Shown in pieces: positions 10,609-20,592 of a stretch of 64,000 nt of DNA. The notes below the pieces were generated by a model, which had not been told where the DNA came from, searched no databases, and worked only from the letters and a program-made list of their open reading frames with translations. Source of the DNA: Candidatus Nitrosacidococcus sp. I8 (GTDB lineage: Bacteria; Pseudomonadota; Gammaproteobacteria; Nitrosococcales; Nitrosococcaceae); contig NZ_OX241534.1 in the NCBI RefSeq assembly GCF_945836005.1, positions 1,474,275 through 1,538,274 on the forward strand, given 5' to 3'. How positions within the stretch are numbered: the first letter of the stretch is position 1; each line of letters opens with the position of its first letter. The position numbers and the translations under genes were made by a program.

Positions 10609-10977
10609 TTGAAAAAAATTATAGCAAATGCTTCTATACAAACGACTTCAAATCCACAATCCGTAAACAAACTGATCCGCTGTGCTCAAGGAAATCTCCA
10701 GTATATATTCTACCGCTCCAGATTTTTACAAGAACTCTCTTTAAGAGTAAATAAATCTTTACCTAAAGAGCTAGGAACTTACTGCCTAGTTGGCAATATT
10801 CGTGGTAACTTCCTTATTTTATATACTGACTCTGATTCTCGGGCTAGCCTATTACGTTATTATGTACCTACTATTATAAGAGATATTCAGCAATATCTAA
10901 AAACAACGCTCTCATATAAAGTAAAGATCAGAATACAGCCACTACTTTTTGATCAGACTAATTCATACTGTAGCTAA
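10609..10977 (+). CDS. dciA: DUF721 / DciA-like protein
   Basis: A 122-residue protein with the DUF721 pattern; members called DciA load the replicative helicase DnaB. Placement between lpxC and secA is the usual location of this family in gammaproteobacteria. I chose the TTG start at 10609 because an AGGA lies about 8 bases upstream and no ATG is available earlier in frame. Its last 15 bases overlap the end of lpxC tail to tail, so the two transcripts are antisense there. The helicase-loader role is known for the family and inferred here. Confidence 0.7.
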   Translation: MKKIIANASIQTTSNPQSVNKLIRCAQGNLQYIFYRSRFLQELSLRVNKSLPKELGTYCLVGNIRGNFLILYTDSDSRASLLRYYVPTIIRDIQQYLKTTLSYKVKIRIQPLLFDQTNSYCS

Positions 10978-11877
10978 AGGAGAGGAAAATAAAAAAGGAG
11001 TTGATTTAGCTTTTTTCTCAAAAGTAACAATTTCCCAAGCTGTTTTATCTTCTATAAGTTGGCAAAGTAGTTTATTGTTCAAAGTATGACCAGATTTATA
11101 CCCTTTAAAAGCACCAATAAGGGTATAACCTAGTAAATAGAGATCACCAATCGCATCTAAAACTTTATGACGAGCAAATTCATCTTTGTACCGTAACCCA
11201 TCCTCATTAATGACCTGATAGTCATCTACTACCACTACATTTTTTAGATTAGCACCTAATGCTAGATTTAACTCTCGTAATCGATTCATATCCTTCATAA
11301 ACCCAAAAGTTCGAGCCCGGCTTATCTCCTTCGTAAAAGAGGTGGAAGAAAAATCAATTTCGACTCCTTTAGGACAATCTTTAAAAGCTGGATGATCAAA
11401 ATCAATAACGAATGAAACTTTAAATCCGTCAAATGGATCAAATCTTGCCCATCGATCTTCTTCTTCTATAAGAAGTGATTTTTTAATGCGAATGTAGCGT
11501 TTAGGAGCCTCTTGAGTAATAATACCCGCAGATTGAATTAGAAAAACAAAAGGACCTGCACTACCATCCATGATAGGTACTTCTGAACTATTTAGATCTA
11601 CATAAGCATTATCAATACCTACGCCAGCAAAAGCAGATAATAAATGTTCTACTGTTGCGATTCTTGTATCGCCACTTATAAGCGTAGAAGAGAGATTTGT
11701 ATCTCCTACGTTTCCTGCATGTGCTTTTATTTCTACTAGAGGATCGAGATCAACTCGACGAAATATAATACCAGTATCTACTGGTGCAGGATGTAAAGTA
11801 AGACAGACAGATTCTCCTGTATGTAACCCAATACCTGTTGCCTGTATTGAATTCTTAAGGGTACATTGTTTTATCAT
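10963..11877 (-). CDS. lpxC: UDP-3-O-acyl-N-acetylglucosamine deacetylase
   Basis: Zinc enzyme committing UDP-GlcNAc to lipid A synthesis. The 304 residues include the expected ligands: His78 in TVEHLLS, His237 and Asp241 in [11 protein letters not shown]. The length equals the usual 300-305. It closes the dcw cluster 20 bp after ftsZ, and its 3' end overlaps the opposing dciA by 15 bp. Confidence 0.97.
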   Translation of the reverse strand: MIKQCTLKNSIQATGIGLHTGESVCLTLHPAPVDTGIIFRRVDLDPLVEIKAHAGNVGDTNLSSTLISGDTRIATVEHLLSAFAGVGIDNAYVDLNSSEVPIMDGSAGPFVFLIQSAGIITQEAPKRYIRIKKSLLIEEEDRWARFDPFDGFKVSFVIDFDHPAFKDCPKGVEIDFSSTSFTKEISRARTFGFMKDMNRLRELNLALGANLKNVVVVDDYQVINEDGLRYKDEFARHKVLDAIGDLYLLGYTLIGAFKGYKSGHTLNNKLLCQLIEDKTAWEIVTFEKKAKSTPFLFSSPLATV

Positions 11878-11897
11878 TAAGGAGGTAATTTTTATAC

Positions 11898-13040
11898 TTA
11901 ATCTGCCTGGCGACGTAGAAATGCAGGCACATCCAAATAATCCATACTATTTTCACTTCCTTCCATAGATTTCTTATTGTATTGCGATGAGTGGTGGCGA
12001 ATCACAGTCGGTCGATCTAATTGAGTGTAATCAATAGGATCATCAATATTGGATGGATTAAAATGAGCAGATGGTTTTGTTTCAGATTGCCCCAACCCAG
12101 TAGCAACTACAGTAACCCTCAATTCATCTTCTAAACTTGGGTCAATTACCGTACCTACCACTACAGTGGCATTATCAGCTGCATAGTCTTTCACCGTATG
12201 TCCCACCTCTTCAAACTCGCCAATAGACATATTAGCCCCACCTGTGATATTTACTAATATTCCTCGAGCACCTCTTAAGCTAATATCTTCTAGGAGAGGA
12301 CTTGCTACTGCAGCTTCAGCTGCTAATCTTGCCCTCTCTTCACCTCTAGCACTTCCAGATCCCATCATAGCCATCCCCATTTCTGACATTACAGTGCGTA
12401 CATCAGCAAAATCCACATTAATCAATCCGGGGCGAGTAATTAACTCTGCTATACCTTGAACCGCACCAAGGAGTACATCATTAGCTGCTTTAAATGCGTT
12501 AAGCAAACTAATACTTTTACCTAATACAGGCATCAATTTTTCGTTAGGTATCGTAATGACAGAATCTACATACTGTGTTAGCTCTTGAATACCTTTCTCT
12601 GCAATAGCTGCTCGTTTACGTCCTTCAAAAGCAAAGGGGCGAGTTACTACCGCAACGGTAAGGACGCCCAGCTCTTTTGTTACTTGGGCAACAATAGGTG
12701 CTCCTCCAGTTCCAGTTCCACCACCCATTCCAGCGGTAATAAAAACCATATCAGCACCATTAATCACTTCCATAATCCGCTCTCGATCTTCAAGTGCTGC
12801 TTGGCGACCTATTTCTGGATCTGCCCCTGCCCCCAACCCTTTTGTAATGTTATTTCCGAGCTGAAGTACAGTTTGTGCACTACTGTCTTTTAGTGCTTGG
12901 GCATCGGTATTAGCAACTATAAAATCCACCCCTTCTATTTTGGCATCTACCATATGGCGAATAGCATTGCCGCCACCTCCCCCAACCCCGATCACCTTAA
13001 TTACAGCACTTTGGGTATAAGAATCCATTAATTCAAACAT
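11898..13040 (-). CDS. ftsZ: cell division GTPase FtsZ
   Basis: Tubulin-like GTPase forming the division ring. The GTP signature GMGGGTGTG is at residues 104-112. The T7-loop aspartates are in the [11 protein letters not shown] region near 210. The conserved C-terminal peptide [12 protein letters not shown], which binds FtsA and ZipA, ends the 380-residue protein. It lies 43 bp downstream of ftsA. Confidence 0.98.
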   Translation of the reverse strand: MFELMDSYTQSAVIKVIGVGGGGGNAIRHMVDAKIEGVDFIVANTDAQALKDSSAQTVLQLGNNITKGLGAGADPEIGRQAALEDRERIMEVINGADMVFITAGMGGGTGTGGAPIVAQVTKELGVLTVAVVTRPFAFEGRKRAAIAEKGIQELTQYVDSVITIPNEKLMPVLGKSISLLNAFKAANDVLLGAVQGIAELITRPGLINVDFADVRTVMSEMGMAMMGSGSARGEERARLAAEAAVASPLLEDISLRGARGILVNITGGANMSIGEFEEVGHTVKDYAADNATVVVGTVIDPSLEDELRVTVVATGLGQSETKPSAHFNPSNIDDPIDYTQLDRPTVIRHHSSQYNKKSMEGSENSMDYLDVPAFLRRQAD

Positions 13041-13083
13041 ATATAGTGCTCTCCTATCATCAGGATTTTAGTTCTGTAAGTTA

Positions 13084-14319
13084 TCAAATATTTCCTTGAA
13101 ACCAAACTTTCATCTTTTCCCATATTCCCGTTACACCTTTTAGGGAACGATTTTCTAAACTAGGAATATGGCGATGATTTTGCCCAAAAAGAAGTAATCC
13201 TATACCTGTAGCGTGGGCAGGATTTCTTACAATATCTGTTAGTCCCGTCATATAACCAGGAATACCTAGCCTTACAGGAGAATTAAAAATTAATTCTGCC
13301 AAGTCAATAGCTCCTTCCATTTTCGCACTTCCTCCCGTGAGAACAATTCCAGCACCTAATAACTCTTCATAGCCACTGCGCTGTAATTCCTGCAAAATAA
13401 GCTTAAGTAATTCCTCATAACGAGGTTCTACAACGCTTGCCAAAATTTGTTGAGATAGCCTGCGTGGTGGTCTATCCCCTACGCTTAGTACTTCTATATT
13501 TTCCTCTGCAGAGGCTAATTGGGTTAATGCACAAGCGTGCTTTATTTTTATATCTTCAGCATATTGAGTAGGCGTACGTAGAGCTACAGCAATATCATTG
13601 GTAATTTGATCACCTCCGATAGGAATCACCGCTGTATAGTGGATAGCACCATTAATAAAAATAGCAATATCAGTAGTTCCACCACCGACATCTACTAAGC
13701 ATACGCCAAGCTCTTTCTCATCATGAGTGAGTACTGAATAGCTAGAGGCAAATTGCTGCAATACTATATCATCTGCATCTAGACCGCAGCGGCGAATACA
13801 CTTAATAATATTTTGTGCTGCACTTAAGGCACCGAAAACTAAATGCACTTTAGATTCTAGGCGTACCCCGGACATACCTATAGGATCTCTAATTCCTTCT
13901 TGGTTATCAATCGTAAATTCTTGAGGGAGTACATGAAGTACTTTTTGATCTGCAGGAATAGCGATAGCTCGGGCAGAATCAATAACACGAGCGACGTCTT
14001 CTGGACTAACCTCTTTATCACGGATAGCAACTATTCCATGGGAATTCAAGCTACGAATATGATTGCCAGAGATTCCTGTAAAAACTGAGTGGATACGACA
14101 GCCAGCTGTTAGCTCTGCTTGTTCTACCGCTCTTTGAATAGATTGAACTGTGGAATCAATATTAACGACTACTCCTTTTTTTAACCCATGGGATGGGTGC
14201 ACCCCAACACCTACTATTTCTAACTCTCCTTCAGGATGAGCTTCTGCTACAATAGCAGCTACTTTTGAAGTACCTACATCTAAGCCAACAATTAAATTCT
14301 TATCACCATACCTAGACAT
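13084..14319 (-). CDS. ftsA: cell division protein FtsA
   Basis: Actin-like ATPase that anchors FtsZ to the membrane. Nucleotide-site motifs are GLDVGTSKVAAIV near residues 12-24, VDVGGGTTDIAIF in the middle, and VLTGGSAKMEG near 325. The C-terminus (IWEKMKVWFQ) looks like the amphipathic membrane-targeting helix. It is 411 residues long and overlaps the end of ftsQ by 8 bp. Confidence 0.97.
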   Translation of the reverse strand: MSRYGDKNLIVGLDVGTSKVAAIVAEAHPEGELEIVGVGVHPSHGLKKGVVVNIDSTVQSIQRAVEQAELTAGCRIHSVFTGISGNHIRSLNSHGIVAIRDKEVSPEDVARVIDSARAIAIPADQKVLHVLPQEFTIDNQEGIRDPIGMSGVRLESKVHLVFGALSAAQNIIKCIRRCGLDADDIVLQQFASSYSVLTHDEKELGVCLVDVGGGTTDIAIFINGAIHYTAVIPIGGDQITNDIAVALRTPTQYAEDIKIKHACALTQLASAEENIEVLSVGDRPPRRLSQQILASVVEPRYEELLKLILQELQRSGYEELLGAGIVLTGGSAKMEGAIDLAELIFNSPVRLGIPGYMTGLTDIVRNPAHATGIGLLLFGQNHRHIPSLENRSLKGVTGIWEKMKVWFQGNI

Positions 14320-15100
14320 CTAATACTGCCTCACGAGCCCAAGTAGGTATTTCATTATTATGCCAAATTACTGAAAATCCATTAGCATAGCGCATATCTA
14401 CTTTTTGTATATCTTCTTGATGTTGTTGTAATAGTTGAAGATAAATTTGGTAGAATTTAACTAGACGTTGCTGATTATATGCCCTACCAAGCACAAGTTC
14501 TATTCCATTATTAAAAATAATGTAGCAATCTTGCCGATCTCCGATGGAGAATTCAACAATTCGCAATCCTAACCCTTGTAATTGTTGTTGTATTGCTTTA
14601 AATTGGCTAGCCACTCGTTGTTCGCTACCAGTATTACCAATAATTTTTGGCAGGTTTTGTGGGAAACTCTCTAAGGGAGGAGAAAATCGTATTCCATCTA
14701 TACTCACTAAAGATCTTTCTCCCCAGCGGGCAAGAGGGATTTGCTCTTTTACCTGTATCTTTAACTGATCTGGCCAAACCCTACGCACTTTTATTTGTGC
14801 AATCCAAGGTAGTTTCTTGGTGGCTGCTTGTACTGATTTTAAATCTATACCAAAAAATCCCTTTGCAACATCACTAGCAATAGCATCATTAATGTCTTGT
14901 TTATTAAGATGCTTAAATTCCCCTTCTATATTCACTTCTTGCAATGGAAGCCTTTTAGGATCCAAAAACCATTTAGTTCCTAAAATGATTAATCCAGCTA
15001 AAGATAGTAAAAATAACCCCTGTCCTATCACTTGCAATAATATAGGTCGTAATAATGGTTTTGGACGACTCGCTCCACGAATTTTTTTATTTTTTAGCAT
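14312..15100 (-). CDS. ftsQ: cell division protein FtsQ
   Basis: Bitopic divisome protein. A basic cytoplasmic tail is followed by one membrane helix at about residues 22-46. The POTRA segment begins near LQEVNIEGEFKHL and the beta domain fills the rest of the 262 residues. It lies between ddlB (13 bp) and ftsA (8-bp overlap), the classical order. Confidence 0.95.
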   Translation of the reverse strand: MLKNKKIRGASRPKPLLRPILLQVIGQGLFLLSLAGLIILGTKWFLDPKRLPLQEVNIEGEFKHLNKQDINDAIASDVAKGFFGIDLKSVQAATKKLPWIAQIKVRRVWPDQLKIQVKEQIPLARWGERSLVSIDGIRFSPPLESFPQNLPKIIGNTGSEQRVASQFKAIQQQLQGLGLRIVEFSIGDRQDCYIIFNNGIELVLGRAYNQQRLVKFYQIYLQLLQQHQEDIQKVDMRYANGFSVIWHNNEIPTWAREAVLDV

Positions 15101-15113
15101 AACTTGTAATATT

Positions 15114-16046
15114 TCAATAGTTTTTCTCGCTACTTTCTAGTATTTTTAGAACGAGATCATTAAAGGTAATACCAGCTGCTTTTGCTGCCATAGGAACAAG
15201 ACTATGATTAGTCATCCCAGGTACTGTATTTACTTCTAATAAATAGGGATTACCCTCCTTATCACATTTAAAATCTACTCTTCCCCATCCGCTTGCACCA
15301 AGTATATTAAAAGCTTGCAATGCAATATCCTGCAACAATCTCTCCGATTCACTTGTAAGACCACAAGGGCAGAGATAGCGGGTGGTATTTGCAAGATACT
15401 TAGCTTCAAAATCATAGAATTTATGGGGAGTTTCTAATCTAATAATAGGTAAGGGCTGTCCTAGAAGAATGCTTGCAGTATATTCTACCCCTGAGAGCCA
15501 TTGTTCTGCTAGTATTAGATTATCAAAAACTTTTGCTTTGCTATAAGCAACCTCAAAATCCTCAATACTATCTACTCTAAAAATACCAACACTCGATCCT
15601 TGTCTTGCTGGTTTTACGATAAGAGGCAACCCTAATTGCTGAGCTACTAAAGGAAAATTAGTGGTTTCATCAAGCAGTAAAAAATCTGCAGTAGGTAACT
15701 GCAATCCTTGCCAAAGCTGTTTACTCTTTAGTTTATCCATTGCCAGAGCAGAACCTAATACCCCACTACCCGTATAAGGAATTTCTGCAAAATCTAGAGC
15801 TCCTTGAATAACTCCATCCTCTCCACCTTTTCCATGAAGTGCGATAAACGCACGTTGAAACTTCTCTACTTGTAGTTGAGCCATTGTATGTTTATTAACA
15901 TCTATGCCATAGGAATCTACTCCTTCATCTATTAGTGCTTGTAGTACAGCTCGTCCACTTTCTAAAGAAATATTCCGCTCTGAGGAATTCCCTCCCATAA
16001 GCACAGCTACCTTGCCCCAATCTTGCCTTTCAGTAGTCAATTTCAC
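15114..16046 (-). CDS. ddlB: D-alanine--D-alanine ligase
   Basis: ATP-grasp enzyme making the D-Ala-D-Ala end of the peptidoglycan stem. It has the N-terminal MGGNSSERNISL, the ATP-grasp loop KPARQGSSVGI and the metal/substrate segment EVNTVPGMTNHS. The length of 310 is standard for DdlB. The start overlaps the murB stop by 4 bp, suggesting coupled translation. Confidence 0.96.
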   Translation of the reverse strand: MKLTTERQDWGKVAVLMGGNSSERNISLESGRAVLQALIDEGVDSYGIDVNKHTMAQLQVEKFQRAFIALHGKGGEDGVIQGALDFAEIPYTGSGVLGSALAMDKLKSKQLWQGLQLPTADFLLLDETTNFPLVAQQLGLPLIVKPARQGSSVGIFRVDSIEDFEVAYSKAKVFDNLILAEQWLSGVEYTASILLGQPLPIIRLETPHKFYDFEAKYLANTTRYLCPCGLTSESERLLQDIALQAFNILGASGWGRVDFKCDKEGNPYLLEVNTVPGMTNHSLVPMAAKAAGITFNDLVLKILESSEKNY

Positions 16047-16939
16047 ATAGAGGATCCTATAATATGCACTTCTGGGGCTAAAGTAATACCTTGTTGTTGA
16101 CTCACTACATTTACAACGAACTGTATTAAATGCTCTATATGAGCTGCTGTTGCTCCCCCTCTATTAATAATGAAATTTCCATGCTTTTCAGAAATTTGGG
16201 CATCGCCCATAGAAGTACCCTTAAGCTGACTTAGCTCGATGAGTTGACCTGCTTTTCTATTGATAGGATTACGGAATACTGAACCAGCACTAGGGTAGTG
16301 TATAGGTTGTGTTTGGTTGCGCTGTTTTAGCAAAGTACTAATACGCTGTTTACCACTATTTCCTAAAATAAATTTTAGTTTTACTGCTAAGAACCACTCT
16401 TGTACTGGCTTATAAACGGTACGATAACTAATTTTATAGTCTTGAGGAGAGCGTTGATGAATAATACCTCCTATAGTTACCGTTTCTACACTTATGACCA
16501 ATTCCCATATTTCATAACCAAAAGCACCTGCATTCATTGCAAGTGCTCCTCCAATAGTGCCTGGGATTCCCGCAAGAAATTCAGCACCGCATAGACCTTC
16601 TCTCACGCAAAACTTGGCTAATTTAGAACAAGTTACGCCAGATTCAACCCACACTTCGGTATCATTGAGTCGTTTTATATTATTTAAAGTACCTACAGTA
16701 GTAATTACGGTGCTGAGCAGTCCGCAGTCTCGTACCAGTACATTGCTTCCTAAACCAAGCCAGAATAAAGACTCTTCTTTAGGTAAAATTTTAAGGAATG
16801 CCAGAAGATCTTCCCTATCTTTTGGTTTATATAGATATTTCGCAGGCCCGCCTACTCGCCAAGAAGTATATCTAGCCATTGGAACATGTTGTTCTAATTT
16901 TCCTCGAAGAAAAGAGGTATCTAAAATACTCAGTGTCAA
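16043..16939 (-). CDS. murB: UDP-N-acetylenolpyruvoylglucosamine reductase
   Basis: FAD enzyme reducing enolpyruvyl-UDP-GlcNAc to UDP-MurNAc. The FAD motifs are YTSWRVGGPAKYL near residue 24 and AGIPGTIGGALAMNAGAFG near 123. The catalytic Ser lies in YPSAGSVFRNP. At 298 residues without the Tyr-loop insert, it looks like the type II enzyme. It overlaps murC and ddlB by 4 bp each. Confidence 0.95.
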   Translation of the reverse strand: MTLSILDTSFLRGKLEQHVPMARYTSWRVGGPAKYLYKPKDREDLLAFLKILPKEESLFWLGLGSNVLVRDCGLLSTVITTVGTLNNIKRLNDTEVWVESGVTCSKLAKFCVREGLCGAEFLAGIPGTIGGALAMNAGAFGYEIWELVISVETVTIGGIIHQRSPQDYKISYRTVYKPVQEWFLAVKLKFILGNSGKQRISTLLKQRNQTQPIHYPSAGSVFRNPINRKAGQLIELSQLKGTSMGDAQISEKHGNFIINRGGATAAHIEHLIQFVVNVVSQQQGITLAPEVHIIGSSM

Positions 16940-18375
16940 TTAATTTCTCTTCTCAAAGAGGTAGCTAATTGTTTAGCTAGGGTTGCAATATCGCCCGCAC
17001 CTAAAGTAAGTAAAATATCCCCTTGCTGAAGTACATTTATTAAAAACTCTGTTGTTAGGTTATTTTTCTCTATAAACAATGGCTTTATTTTACTATACCT
17101 TTTTAATTCTTCTTGTAAAATAAGACTATCTATTCCTAGAATAGGAGTTTCTCCTGCGCTATATATTTCTAATAAGATAAGTAGATCTATTCGAGATAAT
17201 ATATGGATAAATTCTTGAAATAAATCACGGGTTCGGGTATATCGGTGAGGCTGAAAAATAACAACTAATCGCCGATTAGGCCAACCAAACCTAATTGCTT
17301 CTATAGTTGCAGCAATTTCTCGAGGGTGATGTCCATAATCATCTATTAATAAAATAGACCCAACTAACGTATTAATTTCTCCATAAGATTGAGATCGCCG
17401 CTCAATTCCAGAAAATACTTTTAATCCATTTTGAATAATTGTTTCTTTTATTCCTGATTCGTAGGCTACAATCGCTGCCGCTAGAGCATTTAATCCATTG
17501 TGGATTCCAGGGAGATTTAAAGATAATTCTAACCAATGGTTCTGACCCGGTTTGTCTATTAAAAATTTAATACAGCCCTGTTTCTGCTGTAGAGTGTGGA
17601 GACGATAATCTGCATCTTCAGAAATACCGTAAGTAAGTATAGGTCGTTCAATATCAGGAAGTAGTGACCTTAAAGTAGGATCATCAATACAAAGAACAGC
17701 TAACCCATAAAAGGGGAGACGGTGCAAAAATGCTAAAAATGCTTTTTTAAGTACATCAAAATCTCCCTTATAGGTATCCATATGATCTGCATCAATATTG
17801 GTCACTACTGCTAGAAGAGGTTGTAAATGCAAAAAGGAAGAATCGCTCTCATCTGCTTCAGCGATCAAATATTCACCATTTCCTAAACGGCTATTGGCTC
17901 CTATACTATTTACCTTTCCACCAATAATAAATGTAGGATCCAATTTAGCCTCACCAAAAATACTTGCAATAAGGCTAGTTGTCGTTGTTTTACCATGAGT
18001 ACCAGCTACTGCTATTCCATAACGAAAACGCATTAGCTCTGCAAGCATTTGTGCTCTTGGTACAATAGGAATAAGTTGTGCTCGAGCTGCAAGTACCTCC
18101 GAGTTATCTTTATGAATTGCACTTGAGATGACTACGACATCACACCCTTGAATATGTTGAGCATGATGACCAATGTTAATTTTTGCTCCTAAATTAACTA
18201 ATCGTTCTATAAATTGGTTTTTATTTAAATCTGATCCTGAAACTACATAGCCTAGATTAATGAGCACTTCAGCAATTCCTCCCATACCTACACCACCAAT
18301 GCCAATCAAGTGAATACGCCGAATTCGGCGCATCATCGGGGGAATCGGTAGTATATGAGGATTAGTTACAAGCAA
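16936..18375 (-). CDS. murC: UDP-N-acetylmuramate--L-alanine ligase
   Basis: Adds L-Ala to UDP-MurNAc. The N-terminal dinucleotide-like fold begins IHLIGIGGVGMGGIAEVL. The ATP loop is GTHGKTTTTSL near 128, followed by the ADESDSSFLH Mur-ligase segment. The C-terminal domain has DDYGHHPREIAATI. It is 479 residues long and overlaps murG by 14 bp. Confidence 0.97.
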   Translation of the reverse strand: MLVTNPHILPIPPMMRRIRRIHLIGIGGVGMGGIAEVLINLGYVVSGSDLNKNQFIERLVNLGAKINIGHHAQHIQGCDVVVISSAIHKDNSEVLAARAQLIPIVPRAQMLAELMRFRYGIAVAGTHGKTTTTSLIASIFGEAKLDPTFIIGGKVNSIGANSRLGNGEYLIAEADESDSSFLHLQPLLAVVTNIDADHMDTYKGDFDVLKKAFLAFLHRLPFYGLAVLCIDDPTLRSLLPDIERPILTYGISEDADYRLHTLQQKQGCIKFLIDKPGQNHWLELSLNLPGIHNGLNALAAAIVAYESGIKETIIQNGLKVFSGIERRSQSYGEINTLVGSILLIDDYGHHPREIAATIEAIRFGWPNRRLVVIFQPHRYTRTRDLFQEFIHILSRIDLLILLEIYSAGETPILGIDSLILQEELKRYSKIKPLFIEKNNLTTEFLINVLQQGDILLTLGAGDIATLAKQLATSLRREIN

Positions 18376-19438
18376 TTTGCAGACACTCCTCAGCTATTCT
18401 TTGTGCTGTATTACCTAAGTGTAGTTTGTAGGCAGATTCTGCCATTGTATCCAGCAGATCTCGATGCATATTGAAATACCTAAGAGTCTCCGCAAGCTTT
18501 TGTGGAGTGAGCTCTTTTTCGGGTAATAATAGTGCTGCGTCATGATTAACTAAGTATTGAGCATTAGCTAATTGATGATTATCAATTGCAAAAGGGTAAG
18601 GTACTAATAAAGAAGTGATGCCCACTGCCATTAATTCTGCAATGGTAGACGCACCTGCACGACATAGCACCATATCAGCCCATGTATAAGCATCAGCAAT
18701 TTCATCTATGAATGCCACTACTTTAGCGTCTACCCTAAATGATCGATAAGCTGTGATTACTTCTTTTTCTCTATTTGTACCGCACTGATGCCAAATTTCT
18801 GGATATTCATTTAATTCAAGATGGGATAGTGTTTGGGGGAGTACCTTATTTAATATTTGAGCTCCTTGTGATCCACCAAGCACAAGTAAACGGATAGGAG
18901 TATGCCTATCTCTTATCGTATTCTTTTTTGCATAATACACAGACTCTATTTCTGCCCTAACTGGATTACCTACCCACTTTCCATGTAAAGTTTTAGAGAA
19001 AGTATTTGGAAATCCCTCTAATATTTGGCTAGATAGACGAGCAAGAATGCGATTGGTAGTGCCAGCAATTGCATTTTGTTCATGGGTAATTAGAGGTATT
19101 CTAAGTAACCAAGCACCTAATCCTCCTGGTCCTGAAACAAATCCACCCCAGCCTAAAACTACCGATGGCTTTTGTTTATGTAATATTTTTAAAGCCTGAA
19201 ATAATGCAATAAGCAATTTTACAGGAGCAGTTAACCATGTAATTATACCTTTTCCCCTAAGCCCATTTACTGAGATCCACTCAATAGAATATCCAGCCTT
19301 TGGTATAAATTTTGCTTCTAACCCTCGATGAGTGCCAAGCCATATTACCTCTATTCCTTTTGATTGGAGTACGTTAGCTACTGCTAAAGCAGGAAATATA
19401 TGACCACCTGTACCACCTGCCATCATTAATATACGCAT
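18362..19438 (-). CDS. murG: lipid II synthase MurG (GlcNAc transferase)
   Basis: Peripheral inner-membrane GT28 glycosyltransferase adding GlcNAc to lipid I. The glycine-rich loop GGTGGHIFPALAVA is at residues 8-21, and the second GGSQGAQILN is near 190. The UDP-GlcNAc site CRAGASTIAELMAVG is complete. The length of 358 is normal. It lies 2 bp after ftsW. Confidence 0.97.
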   Translation of the reverse strand: MRILMMAGGTGGHIFPALAVANVLQSKGIEVIWLGTHRGLEAKFIPKAGYSIEWISVNGLRGKGIITWLTAPVKLLIALFQALKILHKQKPSVVLGWGGFVSGPGGLGAWLLRIPLITHEQNAIAGTTNRILARLSSQILEGFPNTFSKTLHGKWVGNPVRAEIESVYYAKKNTIRDRHTPIRLLVLGGSQGAQILNKVLPQTLSHLELNEYPEIWHQCGTNREKEVITAYRSFRVDAKVVAFIDEIADAYTWADMVLCRAGASTIAELMAVGITSLLVPYPFAIDNHQLANAQYLVNHDAALLLPEKELTPQKLAETLRYFNMHRDLLDTMAESAYKLHLGNTAQRIAEECLQIACN

Positions 19439-19440
19439 TA

Positions 19441-20592
19441 TTATTTAGAACGAGATCGCACCACTTTAGGAAAACGAGTTTCCATGTCCACTCTTAGAAC
19501 TAAGGAAATAGCTACGCAAATGACGATACTACTACTACCTCCTGCACTCATTAAGGGCAGAGTTAATCCCTTGGTAGGCAATATCCCCATATTCACCCCT
19601 AAGTTGACAAAAGCTTGTAGCCCAATCCAAATACCCAGCCCATAAGCGAGATAACTTCCAAAAAAGTGCCCTCTTCGCTCTGCTGCCCAACCAATCATAA
19701 AAGTACGGTAAATGAGTATTGAAAATAAAATAATTACAGCCAAGCTACCCGCTAATCCTAGCTCTTCTCCGATTACTGCATAAAGAAAATCGGTATGTGC
19801 TTCAGGTAAATAAAACAATTTTTGTACACTATCCCCTAGTCCTACCCCTAACCATGAACCACGGCCAAAAGCAATCAGTGCTTGAGTGAGTTGATAACCG
19901 CTATTTAAAGGATCATCCCAAGGATTTAAAAAAGAAGTTAGCCGAAGTACTCGATAAGGAGAATGCCAAGCAATAGCTGCAAGCGATGATCCCCCTAAAA
20001 TAACTAGGAAAAGGAAATACCGAAGAGGAGCTCCTCCTAAAAAAAGCATTCCCATAATTGTAGCAAATAGAACTGCAATGGTACCAAAATCTGGTTCTAG
20101 TAAAAGCAATCCACTGATAATTGTAAACAATCCAATAGGAAATAAAAAACCTCTCATTGCTGTTCGTACAATATCCTTGCGACGTACTAAATAACCAGCA
20201 AGATAAATAATCATAAATAATTTAATCAATTCTGAAGGTTGTAACCTAATGGGACCTACCCCTAGCCACCTGCGGCTTCCATTAATTTCTAAGCCAACCT
20301 TTGGTATAAGTACTAATATCAACAATCCTGCACTTATAAATAAGAAAACAGGTGCAGTTCTTTCCCAAAAAATTAGCTTAACTTTTAGAGCACTAAAAGC
20401 TGCTATAAGCCCTAAAGATAAAAAAATACCCTGCCGCCAGAAGTAGTAGGTAGGCATGCCAAAATTATTTTCAGCAATAGCAATAGAGGCTGATCCTACC
20501 ATTACCCATCCAAACCCTAGTAGTACAAGAGCAGATCCTAACAAGTAAGGATCAAGAGAGAGTTGCTGATTTAGAGGTGTATCTTGTTTCAC
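19441..20592 (-). CDS. ftsW: peptidoglycan polymerase FtsW (SEDS)
   Basis: Septal glycosyltransferase paired with FtsI. The 383 residues form about ten membrane segments. Family signatures include the NGSRRWLGVGPIRLQPSEL region, YQLTQALIAFGRGSWLGVGLG, and the C-terminal PLMSAGGSSSI. Start ATG overlaps the murD stop by 4 bp. Confidence 0.96.
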   Translation of the reverse strand: MKQDTPLNQQLSLDPYLLGSALVLLGFGWVMVGSASIAIAENNFGMPTYYFWRQGIFLSLGLIAAFSALKVKLIFWERTAPVFLFISAGLLILVLIPKVGLEINGSRRWLGVGPIRLQPSELIKLFMIIYLAGYLVRRKDIVRTAMRGFLFPIGLFTIISGLLLLEPDFGTIAVLFATIMGMLFLGGAPLRYFLFLVILGGSSLAAIAWHSPYRVLRLTSFLNPWDDPLNSGYQLTQALIAFGRGSWLGVGLGDSVQKLFYLPEAHTDFLYAVIGEELGLAGSLAVIILFSILIYRTFMIGWAAERRGHFFGSYLAYGLGIWIGLQAFVNLGVNMGILPTKGLTLPLMSAGGSSSIVICVAISLVLRVDMETRFPKVVRSRSK

